DNA of 61,596 nucleotides from Wuchereria bancrofti (taxonomy: Eukaryota > Nematoda > Chromadorea > Rhabditida > Onchocercidae), in the NCBI GenBank assembly GCA_005281725.1, contig SSBO01000009.1:125915-187510 (forward strand). Reading direction: 5' to 3'. This document shows, one piece after another, positions 27,627-40,303 of the stretch (positions within the stretch are counted from its first letter, which is position 1; every line of letters starts with the position of its first letter). Below the pieces are notes generated by a model. It made no database searches and was not told the DNA's origin. It worked only from the letters and a program-made list of their open reading frames with translations. A program made the translations under genes and the position numbers.

Positions 27627-29349
27627 TTTTCTGATAAAACCTACAAATACTATCAATAACAATCATTCAGAGTAGCAAAGCAAAAAGAAAAAAAAAAGAA
27701 AAAATGAAATTTTTAGTTTCATTTTTTTTTTTAGTGTTAATAACTTTTCACTGCGTAAATTTTAAACATATACTACCAATAGTTGCATGTATGTGTGTTT
27801 ACTTACAACATTTTTTAATCAATAATAACAAACAATAATAAAATTTTTTAAGAAAAAACAACAACCAACAACAATCCATAACAGCTAACAAAGATTAAAA
27901 ATTTTACAGAAAGACTTTGAATACTTTTTATTTAGTAATAATAACAACGAATCTAAAAGTAATATCAAAAGAATAATATTTAAAAAAAAAAAAAAAGAGA
28001 GAAAAGAAAAGTGCATTCAAACAAAACAATTTGACAAAGAAAATTATTGAAAGAAAAAAATGAAAAGACATTAAGACAAAAACATTATAATTAAAATATT
28101 TCGTGCGGAAATATTTCTGCGACATTTTGCGCATTTATACAATAATGATAGGTTAACATTCAAATTGCGAACATTACACTTCTTTTTGTTGTATTACATT
28201 TAGCGTTAACATTAATTTATCAGTATTTCACGGGATGTTCTAGACTGATTGATTAACTGAAAAATCAATAATATATAGTTAAGCATTGGAATTTTTCCAC
28301 GGGAATTATTTCATCCGATTGATGTTAGAACCATTTCAAATGCATTAATTCTCGAATTAAAAATATCTGCTGCATTAGTTTCTGAAGTAAAAATACTTGG
28401 TTAATTAGGTAAAAAGTTTCGTTTCTTTTGTTTTTCTTTTTTAACTCAATAAATTTCTTTTTTTGAAAAATCCCTTTTTTGTTTTTTGTTTTTTAAAAAA
28501 AGGAAATCGACCAATTGATACTATATCCAAATAATTGAACAATCAAATTTTTCCGTGGTTAATTTTTTAATTTCTCTCTAATTAATTTAGCAAAAAAAAT
28601 CATTCAACTAAAAAAATTGTAACATAAATGAGTATTGTTTGTTTTTCAAGGAATAAAATTCTCTTAGATAATTCTTTTGATTACATAATTAAAGTATTTA
28701 ATTTCCAGGCACTTTTTTCCTTTTTTTACATTCAGTATAAATTCAATTCCGAAAAAAAAAACGCGATGATTCCTTTTTAAAAATTATTTTTATTATGCTA
28801 ATATTAACAAATGTTGTTAATTTAATAAATAATATTTGGCACTTTAAGATTTCAAGCAATATTTTGAAATAATATTTATGCATTCATTTGAAATAAAAGA
28901 AAAAGGAATTTTTTTTTCCAAATTAAAATGTCAACAATGAAATATTGTTTATAATTTGTCACATTAATTCGTTTGTTTTTTTAATACTGTACAAAGTTTT
29001 TTTTTCCATTTTCACTTATATTTCCTGTTATTAGCATCTTTTCTCCTTTTTTTTATTATACTCTTTGCTTTCTTGAAGTTAAGCAAAAAATTTTTCATCT
29101 CTTACTAATTTCAAAGAATTTCTGCAAACTTCTTTTTTTTTTTTGATTGGGAAATGTTATCTAAACAAATGGAATTCCTAGTAGAAAGACAGATCTTCAT
29201 CTGAAAGTTACAGTTAACTTTTATAAATAAAGGAATAGTTTTTTTCCTTTCTTTGTTTTTTTTTTTTCGTAAATTTAATTAGTAGTAATTTTATCGATTT
29301 ACTTAGAAATCATATTATTGCAATCATTGGTATATCATAAACGAATGGA
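27627..29349. other. Intergenic region between divergent genes mS34 and sphingosine kinase
   Basis: It is AT-rich with many homopolymer runs and no coding potential. It must carry the promoters of the minus-strand mS34 gene and the plus-strand sphingosine kinase gene, but no defined element could be picked out. Confidence 0.5.
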
Positions 29350-32300
29350 ATGGGTGCAGGAACGTCAAAAGTTAATTATAATGATTGCGTGCCATACAAG
29401 GATTTAGTAAATGATTTGGTATATGAAATTAATAATTTCGTCCATATCAACAAAAAACGATATAAAATAGATGCTTGTTTACAAAGTAATGATGAAATAC
29501 GTCTTAAATTTACCGAAAATTGCTTCATGGCGATGAAATATGATGACATTTTAATCTCAAAATGCACAAGAAATCGTATGTTTTCACTTATTTCTTTTTT
29601 CTTTTAATTTCATTTAATTTGAAAGAAAAAAAAAAGAAAGACAAAATGATGGGAATTATTTTATTTTTTTAAATATCATTATATTAATTTATTTGAAATT
29701 GCAACATTTTTAAAAATTTCGTAAAATATCATTTCTTCATTTTATTATAATGTAGGAAGAAAAAAATATTATAAATAGTATCAAGCTTTAACTTTTGAAT
29801 GTATGCATAAACAAATGCATGAGAAAAAATAATTGCATTCTACTTGAATTAATGACACATAGTTGTCCAATGTATTTTTTCGTCATACTTCATTTCATAC
29901 ATTCAATTATTATATTATTAGGCTTATCACTTCTATCCTGTTAATTGAGCCGTTCACGAATTAGGAATAAAATATTGAATTTTCAGTTTAAAGTATAAAT
30001 AAAAATTTTTGATCTCAGAATGATAACAAAGCTCTAAATTTTTACTGGTTATAAAAAAAAGCTAGAAATAGTAATTAAATTACATAATTAAGTTATAGTA
30101 ATCTTGTAAAATATCATTTGATCTTATTTAATTTCATAACTTATTTTTTCAAATGGCAATTCATCAACAAAATTATTTCAGAGATTGTTAATGGGATGAA
30201 CGAATGGCAACTTATTTTAATAATTTATCCTGTCATTAAAAAACGACGTCGTTTTGTTCGAGTTTCTTTAACTTTCAGTTGTGAAGATACGGCAAAATAT
30301 GCAGATAAATTCATTGCTACAAAAATTACAGCAACAAGAGCACGTATGTAAATTTTTTAGGGAAATTTTTTTTAGGAAAAATTTTTTTTCAGGAAAAATT
30401 TAGGGAAATTTCAAAATTTGTAGCAATTTCTGAATGCTAAATATTAATTGGTGGAAAATGAATTATAAAATATTGGTTATGAACGAAAACAGGTAGCTTG
30501 TAATAATAAGGTAGTAATAATAATAGATATATCGTCTACCGCAATATGATTATGTGATAAAATGTTAGAAAAAAAAGTAACAGGTCAATATTTTACCTTA
30601 ATATAACTTGTTAGCAATAAAAATTTGTAATTTAAAAAATAAATCACGATTTATCAGCTTTCAGCACATCTAATCACCGATATCATAAGGCCACGTCGCC
30701 ACATATTGGTTATTGTTAATCCTTTTAGTGGCCAAAAACGTGGATTGAAATTATGGGAAACACATGTTGAACCAATTTTACAAATTGCCAACATTGATTA
30801 TGATATTGTTAAAACAAGTTCATTAGTTTCTTTCCATTTTTGTTTACTCTCTTTTTTTCTTTTGCCTGTAAATTTATCGAAATCATACAGTTTTTTTTTT
30901 TTTTTAATTTTCTGATTGGATCAGTCAATTTTTGCTAAAGTTTTTTTCAATAGCAATTTTTCAACAATTTAATAAACTTTCAAAATTTCAAGTTTATCGG
31001 AAGCATGCAGTTGAGATAGCAAAAAATCTTATACTCGATAATTATGACGCTGTAGCTTCTATTAGTGGTGATGGATTGATACTGGAAGTAATATCAGGTT
31101 TTCTAATGCGAAATGATCGTGAACGGGCGCTAAAGATGCCATTAGCTCATATACCTGGTGGTACAAGTAATGGACTTGCAGCCAGCATATGTTTTCAGTG
31201 CAAGTAAGGCATACAATTTGCATTTTTATTTTCAGTTTTTTTTTTTTTTAAGTGAAAGTGTTGAAATCTTTTTTTTTTTTTCTATGTCTAATCGCTCATT
31301 GCATCAATTATTTAGCAAACTATGAAGTATAATTACCATTAACAGCTAATTTATAATTTACAGATGATTCCATTAATGTTATTAATTTTCAGCGAACCAT
31401 TCTCACCACGCGGAATTTTTTGTACCGAAATGGCCATAATGTTAGCACGACCACGTTATCTTCCGTTACGTATTAATCATGTGCAGACAGAACATGATGG
31501 TAGCAAAGCGATGTTCATGTCGCTTACTTGGGGCCTTATTGCTGATATTGGTTCGTTTCACTTCATTTTTATTCGTTCATTTCAAATTAATTGTTGTACC
31601 TGTGTATTATTTGATGTTCTATTTTTTTTTCCTTCCAATGCAAGCTTTAGAATGTTTTAAAAAACCGTAAATATCATTTATATGATCATAACCTGAAATA
31701 TTTTATCATATTTTATCATATATGATTCATTTGATGAAAAAAATAATTTAGGGCATTAATAGATAAATGTGTTAAATACTCCAACATACATTAGATACAT
31801 CGCAGGTTTCATCGATCTAAGGCAGAATATTCTGCAGTAAAAAATACGATTAAAAATTTTTGGGACTATTAATTATTTGGTCATACAGTTCGTATCATAT
31901 ATTATTCGTTGATTACAACATATATGTGTCATTAATAATAAAATGGCAGTGATAAATCCGTTCCATCATTGTTAAATTAAAATCAAATTATTCATCAAAT
32001 TATTTGTGTATAACCATGTGAAGTTGTTTAATTAGTGTGAATAATTTGAAGATATCGGAAGTGAACGTTTTCGTTGGGCAGGTATGGCACGACTGCATAT
32101 GGAAGCCTTTCTGCGAGTAGCAAGTTATTTTTTTGGCATAGAAAAAAGACAAAAAGATGACAAATCATCGATTTCAATTACTATTTTTTTTTTTTTATCA
32201 CTTAAAGAAATAGTGAATCAGTTGAATTTGACACGATCGCTTTCCAGATTTACCGCACGTTGCTCGCTATAAAGGCAGGATTTCATATTTGCCAGTTCTT

Positions 32301-34228
32301 GGTAATGTTTTGCAGTGTCCGACAAAATTATGGTAGTTTTTTGTTTTTTATGTTTTGGTTGTTTTTTTTTTTCTCAAAAAAATTCTTTTTAAAAAACAAT
32401 ATCAATTTTTTACTGTCTTAAATATCTTAAATATGAACTTTGGCTCAAACATAAGAATTTTAATATTTAGCCTGTGTTTGAACTGTTATTATTTGCTAAA
32501 CTGGGTTAGCATTTAATATTAAAGCTTTCAAAGGGAAGTGAACTTTATTATTGCTTTATCTGATGATATTGCTAAATAAAATAATATATGTTGAGAAGTT
32601 ATTATTATAAGAATTTCTTATTTTACAAAAAGAAAGACTAAGTGATTTCAGGAATGATTTAGGACATGAAAACTATGCCAAAGGTCATTTTGAATATCGA
32701 CCCGTTGAGAATTTCATGGGTCATGAAAGCGGTGAGGCGGGTGGTAGCATCAGTAATAGCTTCTCGGATATTTTTAAAAGCGATAACCTTGTGCAAGTAT
32801 AACATTTTATTCCTGATTATTGAAACCAATCAGTTCAAATGAACGTGAAAGAAAGAAGTGAAATGTGAGGTGCTGTGTAAATATAAGGATAGAAGATTTT
32901 TCTAAAGCAGTCAAAAAAGAATTTAAAATCTGATTTGAAATGAAAACATTTTTTAATAACAAATGACAGCTGCAATCAGTAGTCAAATTCAATTCATTTG
33001 TTACAAAGAAATGTAGTGCTTCACAGTTATCCGATCATATTCTTTATTAAAAGTTAAACATTTTGTTGTCCAAATTTAGCATCTCTTTACTTTGTTTTTT
33101 TTGTCAGATTAAACTGAATATAAATAATTCTCTAGAATTTAATAAAAATAAATCCGTAGATGCCTGCGCTTTGTGAACCGGTTGGATCTGATTGGAATAT
33201 GCTCGAAGGTTACTTCGTTTACGTTTGTTTGACAAGCCTTTCTCATTTGGGTAAGTTTTTCCTTAACATCTTCAATTTCGTCCATTCCGAAATCTGAAGT
33301 TGACATACATTTTCATCATCTTTTTGTTTTTTTGGAATAGATTTTTAGTGTCTTAAATGTTTGCTCATTAGGCATTAAACGATGGATGGATTAATTCATT
33401 TTTAAAAAGTCTGCTAAATCGTCTGTTCATTGACTGTGACAGTTTACTAGCCATCCGGTAGTCGATATTTGGTCGAAAATAATATGAATTTCAGTTAATT
33501 GAATTAAATGTCATTTTTAGTCATTAACTTATTCAATCATTGGTGGCAAATATTCGTTATTCGAATAAGTAACAATTGATTGTAATATAGGAAACTATCA
33601 TCCATAGAATCATTAGTATTAAGTATATTTGAAAATTACATCCAGAAACAAGCAAAATGAATTTAGATTACACTGTATATCGATATTCAGTAAAAGAAAA
33701 AGAATAAAGACGAATCGTTAAAAACATTTTTTATTCATAATTCAGGAAGTGATGTGCCTTATCTTCCATGTGCTCGTTTGGATGATGAGTTCCTATATTT
33801 AACATATGTCGATTGGAACAATGTTAAATCACGGTTTGAAATTGCCAAAATGATGCTTGGAATAAACGACTGCTCACATTTGACTTATTCTTTTTTGCAG
33901 GTTATTTGAATTTGTTTAAATTTCGATTAAAGAAAATGACGAGGACGTATGCAAAATATGTACAAATTATATCTTGTCACCATCCTTGTTTATAAGAACA
34001 AATTGAAACTTATACTTTTTGTCCTTCTTAGGTATACCTTTAATTTCGAAAGAGTTTTACGATGGGGAATTGCAGATAATTCCAGTCCGAGCATGTCGTG
34101 TGGAGCCATTAGGTAACTCTGGTGGTTACATAGCCATAGATGGCGAACCGATAACTTCTGGTTCAGCATTTCAAGTGATGCCAACAAGACATTGTGCAAC
34201 AGTTATTGGACGGAACCGACGTTGCTGA
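29350..34228 (+). CDS. Sphingosine kinase (diacylglycerol kinase catalytic fold)
   Basis: It phosphorylates sphingosine to sphingosine-1-phosphate. Proposed exons are 29350-29575, 30182-30343, 30665-30817, 30993-31203, 31393-31550, 32052-32123, 32248-32332, 32652-32796, 33160-33250, about 33724-33900, and a last exon ending 34228. All junctions are phase consistent except the final one. Motifs are HILVIVNPFSGQKRGLKLW (ATP-binding C1), VASISGDGLILEV (catalytic Gly-Asp-Gly), HIPGGTSNGLAAS, the Arg-rich IGSERFRWAGMARLHM region, GRISYLPVLG, LTSLSHLGSDVPYL and RACRVEPLGNSGGYIAIDGE near the C-terminus. The protein starts MGAGTSK, a good N-myristoylation context. Ceramide kinase is less likely because its extra motifs are absent. 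The last intron could not be placed without a phase problem. Confidence 0.9.
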
Positions 34229-34454
34229 TTACTGTCAGTAACTGATAAGACTTTACCACCATCTTTTTTTTCAATTGGTATTCATTTGACAGCTAACTTT
34301 ATGGTATTATATGTTAGATACGATGACTGTAAAAAAATTTAATAAGCCTAATTTACACATGTACATACAAAGCAAATTTCAAAATTAAGTTTAAAAATGA
34401 AGTCCAAGCGAAAGACTTGATGAAATCATTTATCATTTATAAATCAATATTATC
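34229..34454. other. Spacer between sphingosine kinase and repeat R1
   Basis: This is the 3' UTR and downstream flank of sphingosine kinase. No gene is recognised. Confidence 0.5.
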
Positions 34455-35020
34455 AATTATAAGAGATGCAACAATGTAGTCTTCCCCTTTCGCTAATATT
34501 CCCAAAGATTTGAAAATGTGGAAAAATTGAAGCGAAATGAAATAAAATTACAAAAAATGTCACAACTGCTTTGCATAAATATTTTCAACAATGCAATATA
34601 TCAGCTTAAATGAAACAATTCAGTAAAGGATTAAACAATGACTGCTATTATCATATCATTATGCATAATATTTTATATTTTATTATTATTACTATACCCA
34701 TTGTTTGTTACACGTAAACGTAAGTTATCAATAGACATAGTTTGCCACTTCCATCTGAATGACCATTTATACATATGATTCTCCAACAACACCTAACAGA
34801 AGTGATCGGGTGGCTTCTGTCAAATTCTCTTCAACAAATTTCATTCACTTATTTCGACAGAGGATGTCACCTCTTTTCAGAGTTTTGTCTTATGAGAATT
34901 TTGGGATTCGATGATAAATTTGTAAATAATCTAATATATTTAGAAAAGCATTTACTTGGGAAAATTTCTCCTTTGCGCATTTTCAAACAGCAACGATGTT
35001 CTTATGAACAACCGTCCAAT
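34455..35020 (+). repeat. Dispersed repeat R1, upstream of the zinc-finger ORF
   Basis: This is the third R1 copy, homologous to 3721-4240 (+) and to 1815-2168 (-). Shared blocks include TAAGAGATGCAACAATGTAG, TGTGGAAAAATTGAAGCGAA, CATTTATACATATGATTCT and TTTTGTCTTATGAGAA. Because only here does a zinc-finger coding sequence follow, R1 is best read as the promoter/5' region or upstream exons of the zinc-finger family. An open stretch from an ATG at 34775 has no recognisable domain. Confidence 0.75.
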
Positions 35021-35213
35021 AAATTTGAATGTTTTTCAGAATTCACCAGAAATTATTCTCACTGACATGCATTTCATCTATTTCTTCTTCCTCTTCTTCC
35101 AATTCAGCAATATTCAAACTACCGTAAGTCCACTTAAAAACAATATATCGTTGCAATATCTTGAAGATTTAAAATTTTACACAGTGTGAGATTGATAATT
35201 TCATATCATTTGA

Positions 35214-35726
35214 GGCAGCGCAAACGGATCAAAAGAACCATTGGATTTATCAATATCAAAAGTGAAAGAGGACGGGGATAGGTCGCAAGGCTTATCAGTG
35301 GAGGGAGTGAGTGATGAACGAATTAAACTGCTTGAACTTCTCGTTCCAATCGAAACACTGATGGAAGTAATGGAACTATCAAAGCAAGAAAGAAGGACGA
35401 GAAAGAAGCAGCGCTGTAATATATGTCGAAAGGAAGTAGCAAATATGAAAAGACATGTGATGACTCATACCGGTGAAAAGCCGTTCAGTTGTCCGACATG
35501 CAAAAAGAATTTCACTCAGTTCTGTGATATGAAAAAACATATGATGATTCATACCGGTGAAAAGCCGCACAGTTGACCGGTATGCGGAAAAAGTAGTCCA
35601 CGAAAACAAGATTTGCAGTCTCACATGGTAAATCATGACATAAATAGGCCTGTCTACCACTGTACTATATGTAGTAAAGATTTTCTAAGTAAACTCGGCT
35701 TGAAATTGCACATGCGGAATCATTAA
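35214..35726 (+). pseudogene. C2H2 zinc-finger gene copy interrupted by an in-frame TGA
   Basis: One frame runs from after a TGA at 35211 to TAA at 35724-35726, broken only by TGA at 35574-35576. After an acidic leader (LLVPIETLMEVMELSKQERR) it shows four fingers. The first is a shortened CNICRKEVANMKRHVMTH. A TGEKPF linker leads to CPTCKKNFTQFCDMKKHMMIH. A TGEKPH linker leads to a third finger whose first Cys codon is the TGA, and the fourth is CTICSKDFLSKLGLKLHMRNH. No ATG lies in the coding part before the fingers, so an upstream exon is expected; the acceptor is probably near 35214. The fragment could be a recent pseudogene, encode a two-finger protein, or undergo readthrough. R1 lies upstream and R2 downstream. 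Confidence 0.8.
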
Positions 35727-35842
35727 AGCTTTTGCTTTACACTTCACTTTAAAAGAAGAAATACGCACGCATTGCTATTTCTGTTGTTGATTATTTATAT
35801 TTTCCATCAGTCATTTTTGTGTCACCTGTTCTCATATATTAA

Positions 35843-36085
35843 TTAGTATCTCTCGCTGTTATTGTTATCGATTGCATGTCTTTCTGGTCTTATATGTATA
35901 TTATGTCATATCTTTCCCATTTTTTTATTTTTTGTTTTGTTAGAATAAATAAATTTCCTGGCAGTGCATACATAACAAATAAGTAACCTTGCATGCTATG
36001 CACGAAGAACTTGCAAATAAGTATCACTGTTGTTAAATACTAATCAAATGAAATTGCTCAGATGTATTCCTCGCTCGATTATTGT
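35843..36085 (+). repeat. Dispersed repeat R2, copy C
   Basis: It starts ATTAGTATCTCTCGCTG as at 1157. It continues with GGTCTTATAT...ATTATGTCATAT, TTAGAATAAATAAATTTCCT, AAGTAACCTTGCATGCTATG and CACGAAGAACTTGCAAATAA, as at 1240-1330 and 2480-2560. It carries an inserted T-rich stretch near 35915-35940. Unlike copy A it has no SL1 sequence in front. It lies about 115 bases downstream of the zinc-finger stop codon. Confidence 0.75.
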
Positions 36086-39000
36086 AAAAGTCTTTAAGGT
36101 TCGAAAAAGTTTTTTTTTTTTTTTAAAAAAAATTTATTTACAATACAAAAACATCGTCACAAAATGGAAGTTTTCAGCGCCTGGAGCATTTAATAATTCA
36201 AAGTTTCCAGTTAATGAAATTCTTTGATTTTAAAATAATCCTTGAATCCGTTGATTGAAACCCAAGAAATATGCCACAACAAAATGTCCTCCCAGTAAAA
36301 TTCTAAATTTTCCTAAAATGAGGTTATCAATTATTGAAAGATGAATTTTAAATCAAAAAAAGTACATATTTAGCTAATTTGACTATTACTAATTATGTAG
36401 TCAATAATTCCTTACAATTTTTCAACAATTTTGCATCAACTTTCTTTTAAAATTTGTTAATAAAATTTTAGGAATATTTTTTCATTTATTTCAGTTATAC
36501 CTTTAGGCATATTCCTCAAAACTTTTAACCAATAAAACTTTGCCAGTTTTCTCCCGCTTAATTTCAAATCTTTTCCTGATTCAAAAATCACAACTGCCTT
36601 ATTGGATAATATAAAGCAATCAAAAAAAATTGAACATTTAACCGGTTACCATCCCGGAGTGCCAATTATTTTTCGTAATGTCGCTCATCACGGCCATCAA
36701 GGCCGTCTTTTAGTATTTGCGCGGCTTTTTCATCTTTAAATTGTTCCGCATAATGCTGTCTTTACTTTGTTCTCTTGGTTTTATTGAGTTTTCTATTACG
36801 TACCGGTTAGGTTTACGTTGTCGTAGCAATGTTTACCTTAGCATTTATCGTTTATTATAGGATGGGATTGTTTAAAAATCATATTTTGCTAGCAATTGTC
36901 CCATTTTACTGATTATTTAGTAGCCATGATATTTCGAGAATTTCCTGATGTCGGATTTAGATCTATGTTATACGTAAAGAAAATGTTTGATAATATGAAT
37001 ACGTGATTCTAATGTAACAAGCCTATAATGCGTTATAGTGCTTGTTGTCGATTACTCACCATAGTGCTTTCGAAATTTGAGAAAAGTATGTTATTTAATC
37101 ACTGCTAGTATATTTGATGATATTAGCAAGTAGATGATTCGATAATGCAAGCATATTCAGATTTACCCTTGTTGATATCCAATCAAAAGTGTAAGATATT
37201 GTTTGTAGGACTAATAATCTAATGAAATTACATGTCGCATGTTATTACTACTATTACAACCTAATTAAATCTTATAAAACAATCATACGTACATTAAACA
37301 ATTATACTAGAATTTTATCGAGACATATATATATTTAAGTCATAAATGGAACAGTAATTGAAATAAAAAAAAATCCAAAACATATTACGAATGTATATTA
37401 CGAAATAGTTATGGAAGTTATGGATTTGGTAAAGTATCGGAGTTATTGAAACGGCTGCAAAAAATGGACAAATTAATGATCCTGATCGACGAAGAGGTTT
37501 TATTCACTAAACTTCTTGTAATTGTGAAAAATTAAGGAAAGGCTATTGTTCCAAAAACACTAAACTCAAGTTAATTTCATAGATGATTTCATTTCATCGT
37601 GCAGAAATAATTAATATCGTTGAAAGATTGAAAAGAAAAAGTTGTATGGTTTAATAAGTAATAATGAATATCAGTAAGTATTAAAAAAAGAAGTGAAAGT
37701 GATAAATTAAAACCAAATGACTTTTTAAACGACTGATTTCAATATGAAAGAAGGTTGAACGATAAAGGGTCCTGAATGAAAAATTGTATGTTGGAAACTG
37801 TGATTGGTTGTCGCTATCCCCTCAAATGGATGTTCAAATCGTGTACATTATAATTATATAATCGTTTGTAAACTGTGTAGCGAAACATCCTTCTTACTGT
37901 CCTCGATGGAGATCACTATCTGAATGTTAAGGAATTGCTATTGACATGATCAGTGTGATCGCCCAAGCTAAATATCAAAGTAACGGATGTTATTGATTAA
38001 GAGGACTTCCTATGAAAGTATAGAGAAGATGGCTTAAATGCTTTATTAGCTATAAAATATTACTCCGTGAAGTTTTGGTTTTGCAACTAACCGATTCTTA
38101 ATCTCTTTTAGCAACAGTTTAAATTAACCTGCTTCTGTAGATCTATTCTATTGAGTACTATTTATTGCTAACCTAACTTATACATTATTGTTTAATTTCA
38201 CGGTGATTGATGAACAATACTGCTTGCACGTGTAATTTATTTTTCCATTGTCAATCAATAGTTGGAAGGAAATGTTGAGAATCTAACAGCAAGTTTGCTT
38301 CAAATGTTGGTAATTGTAAAAAAGAAAGTCTGCCTTTCTGAAATTCTTTCTGTTTGTGAGTCGGATTAAACTACTACCTCAACAATAAGCTCTCATTTTT
38401 ATAAAACACTCGATCAATGTAGGTTTAATGAAACTGGATTCAAATAAATTTCTCCAAACGTGGGCAACGAGTAACAATGGCGGCGAAATGTGCGCTGGAC
38501 CGGTTGACCTCAGCGTAATATTTCTGAGATACTGGTGGGTGGGTGTTTGCTGGGTGGCTTTTGTCTGTGTCATTTTTCGTGGATTGAATACTGTGATATA
38601 GATTTCAAGGGCTTTTAGGGAGACGTGCACAGCAATTTCCTACACACATGCATGCTAAACTTGTTTTAAAAAAAACTTCGATGAGTAATGTTGGATGCGG
38701 AGGTGTTTCATTGTAGTGTTCATATATAATTGGTTAGGAATTAACTGTCACTCAACTACAAATTCTTATTACAACGAGGGTAAATCATAATCTGTGATCG
38801 AAAGAAGTAGCCTAACCCACTTGTCCACAACACATAAAAATCCTGGTTAATCGTTTCGATTCATTAATTGAAACTTTCTTAATCGGGCATTCTACTGCAC
38901 TACCTTCATCTTCAGATTACTCTACTTCTATCTTATCTCATATTTCTATGTTACGATTTTATACTTGATTATTTACGATGTTAACAATAAAATAATCCAA

Positions 39001-40303
39001 TTTCCTACGCAATTCGATTCAACGCACGTAAGTTTTTCATTTCTCAGTATACCAAACTTATTCACTAAGTGAAACACAACCTTTCACGACTGTAATGAAG
39101 ACTTAAATATTTGAAGCACTGGAAGAATTTTTCTATGAATTCATTTAATTTTCTGGTGAATAATCAACCAACTAATTCCACTAACCTTTCGGTTAATTGG
39201 GCAGAAAATTTTAAATTATCTAATATAAAAGCTGTAATTGATTTTAAAGAAATTTCATTTGGTTATATTCATAACCACCACGATTGTTAAAACTTTTTTG
39301 CTTATAGTTTAGATATAATGTTTACTACAAAATTTAAATCCCTCAAAATTTATTTCTCGTTTTAATCTAATCACTCACAGTAAAATGTCATTCGATCGGA
39401 AAACGAGTAAGAAGTTTTATAAAATGAACGACTATTACAATGCTGCTTGATTATTCTCTGCTTTCAGATTTTATTAGAATCTCATTTCAGATTACTTTTA
39501 GAGTTTCAGATAAAAATTCCCTGAATTGCTAACAGGTTCGAAGTTATTCTACTGACATTTATGTCTCTTTACATGTGGATGGTCAACAATTTCCGTTCTC
39601 TTAAATTGCATATCAAAATTTATAAGACCATGATTGTTAACTTCTCGGTTAATTAGATAGAAAATTAACATTGTCGTAAGAGAAAAGACTCCATATTTGA
39701 TGCTCTCTGTTATTGTAATAAACTTTAAATTCACTGTCAGGTAGAGTATTGAATAGGCATATATGTCTGTTAATAGGGATTTCTTTAAAGCTTACTTTCA
39801 GTAGATAAATTATCTTTACAGTATTCTTTTCTGAAAACTATTCTTCGGTTTATAAAGTGTCTTTATTTCTTAAATCTCTCTTTTTTCATAATTATGAACA
39901 GAAAGCAATCCGGAGTTTATTATTATTGAAAAAATTGGATTATTGAAAACTTTCGAGGCTATTGGAAAAGTATACGGGTCGTTTGTAATTGGACCATTTT
40001 TGCATAATTATATTTAAAAAACTTCCTAAAAAAGGAATGGTAGCTTGGTTGAATTTAAAAACTTCAGATATTAGAGGCAGTAAAATATACGAGTAGAGAA
40101 GTTGGAGATTTTCTTCAATCTATTCCTAGTCGTACTTGAATAATTTCTACTTTTTTTTTTCAATACATGAAGTTTAAAAAAATTTTTTGAACATGTTTGT
40201 CAGACTAAACGGTACTACTTGCGTTGCGTTTTGTGTCGCCACTGCCCATTTTTTTGAAAATCTAAGATGTCACTACTTTATCCATTGTTTAATTCAGGTG
40301 AAA
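36086..40303. other. Gene desert of about 4.2 kb
   Basis: No coding exon could be supported on either strand. It contains long T/A runs near 36110, a short GC-richer island at about 36640-36730, another at about 38460-38560, and otherwise ordinary AT-rich DNA. A TTTAATTCAG acceptor at 40288-40297 just before the cyclin start codon is a likely trans-splice or 5' UTR acceptor. Confidence 0.5.

Noticed and set aside
35379..35660. Minus-strand 93-codon frame opposite the zinc fingers.
   Set aside because: It is an antisense shadow of the finger coding sequence; the plus-strand frame carries the conserved C2H2 pattern.
38379..38630. Minus-strand 83-codon frame over a GC-richer patch (GGTGGGTGGGTGTTTGCTGG).
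   Set aside because: No start context, domain or partner exon. Composition of the patch alone does not support a gene.
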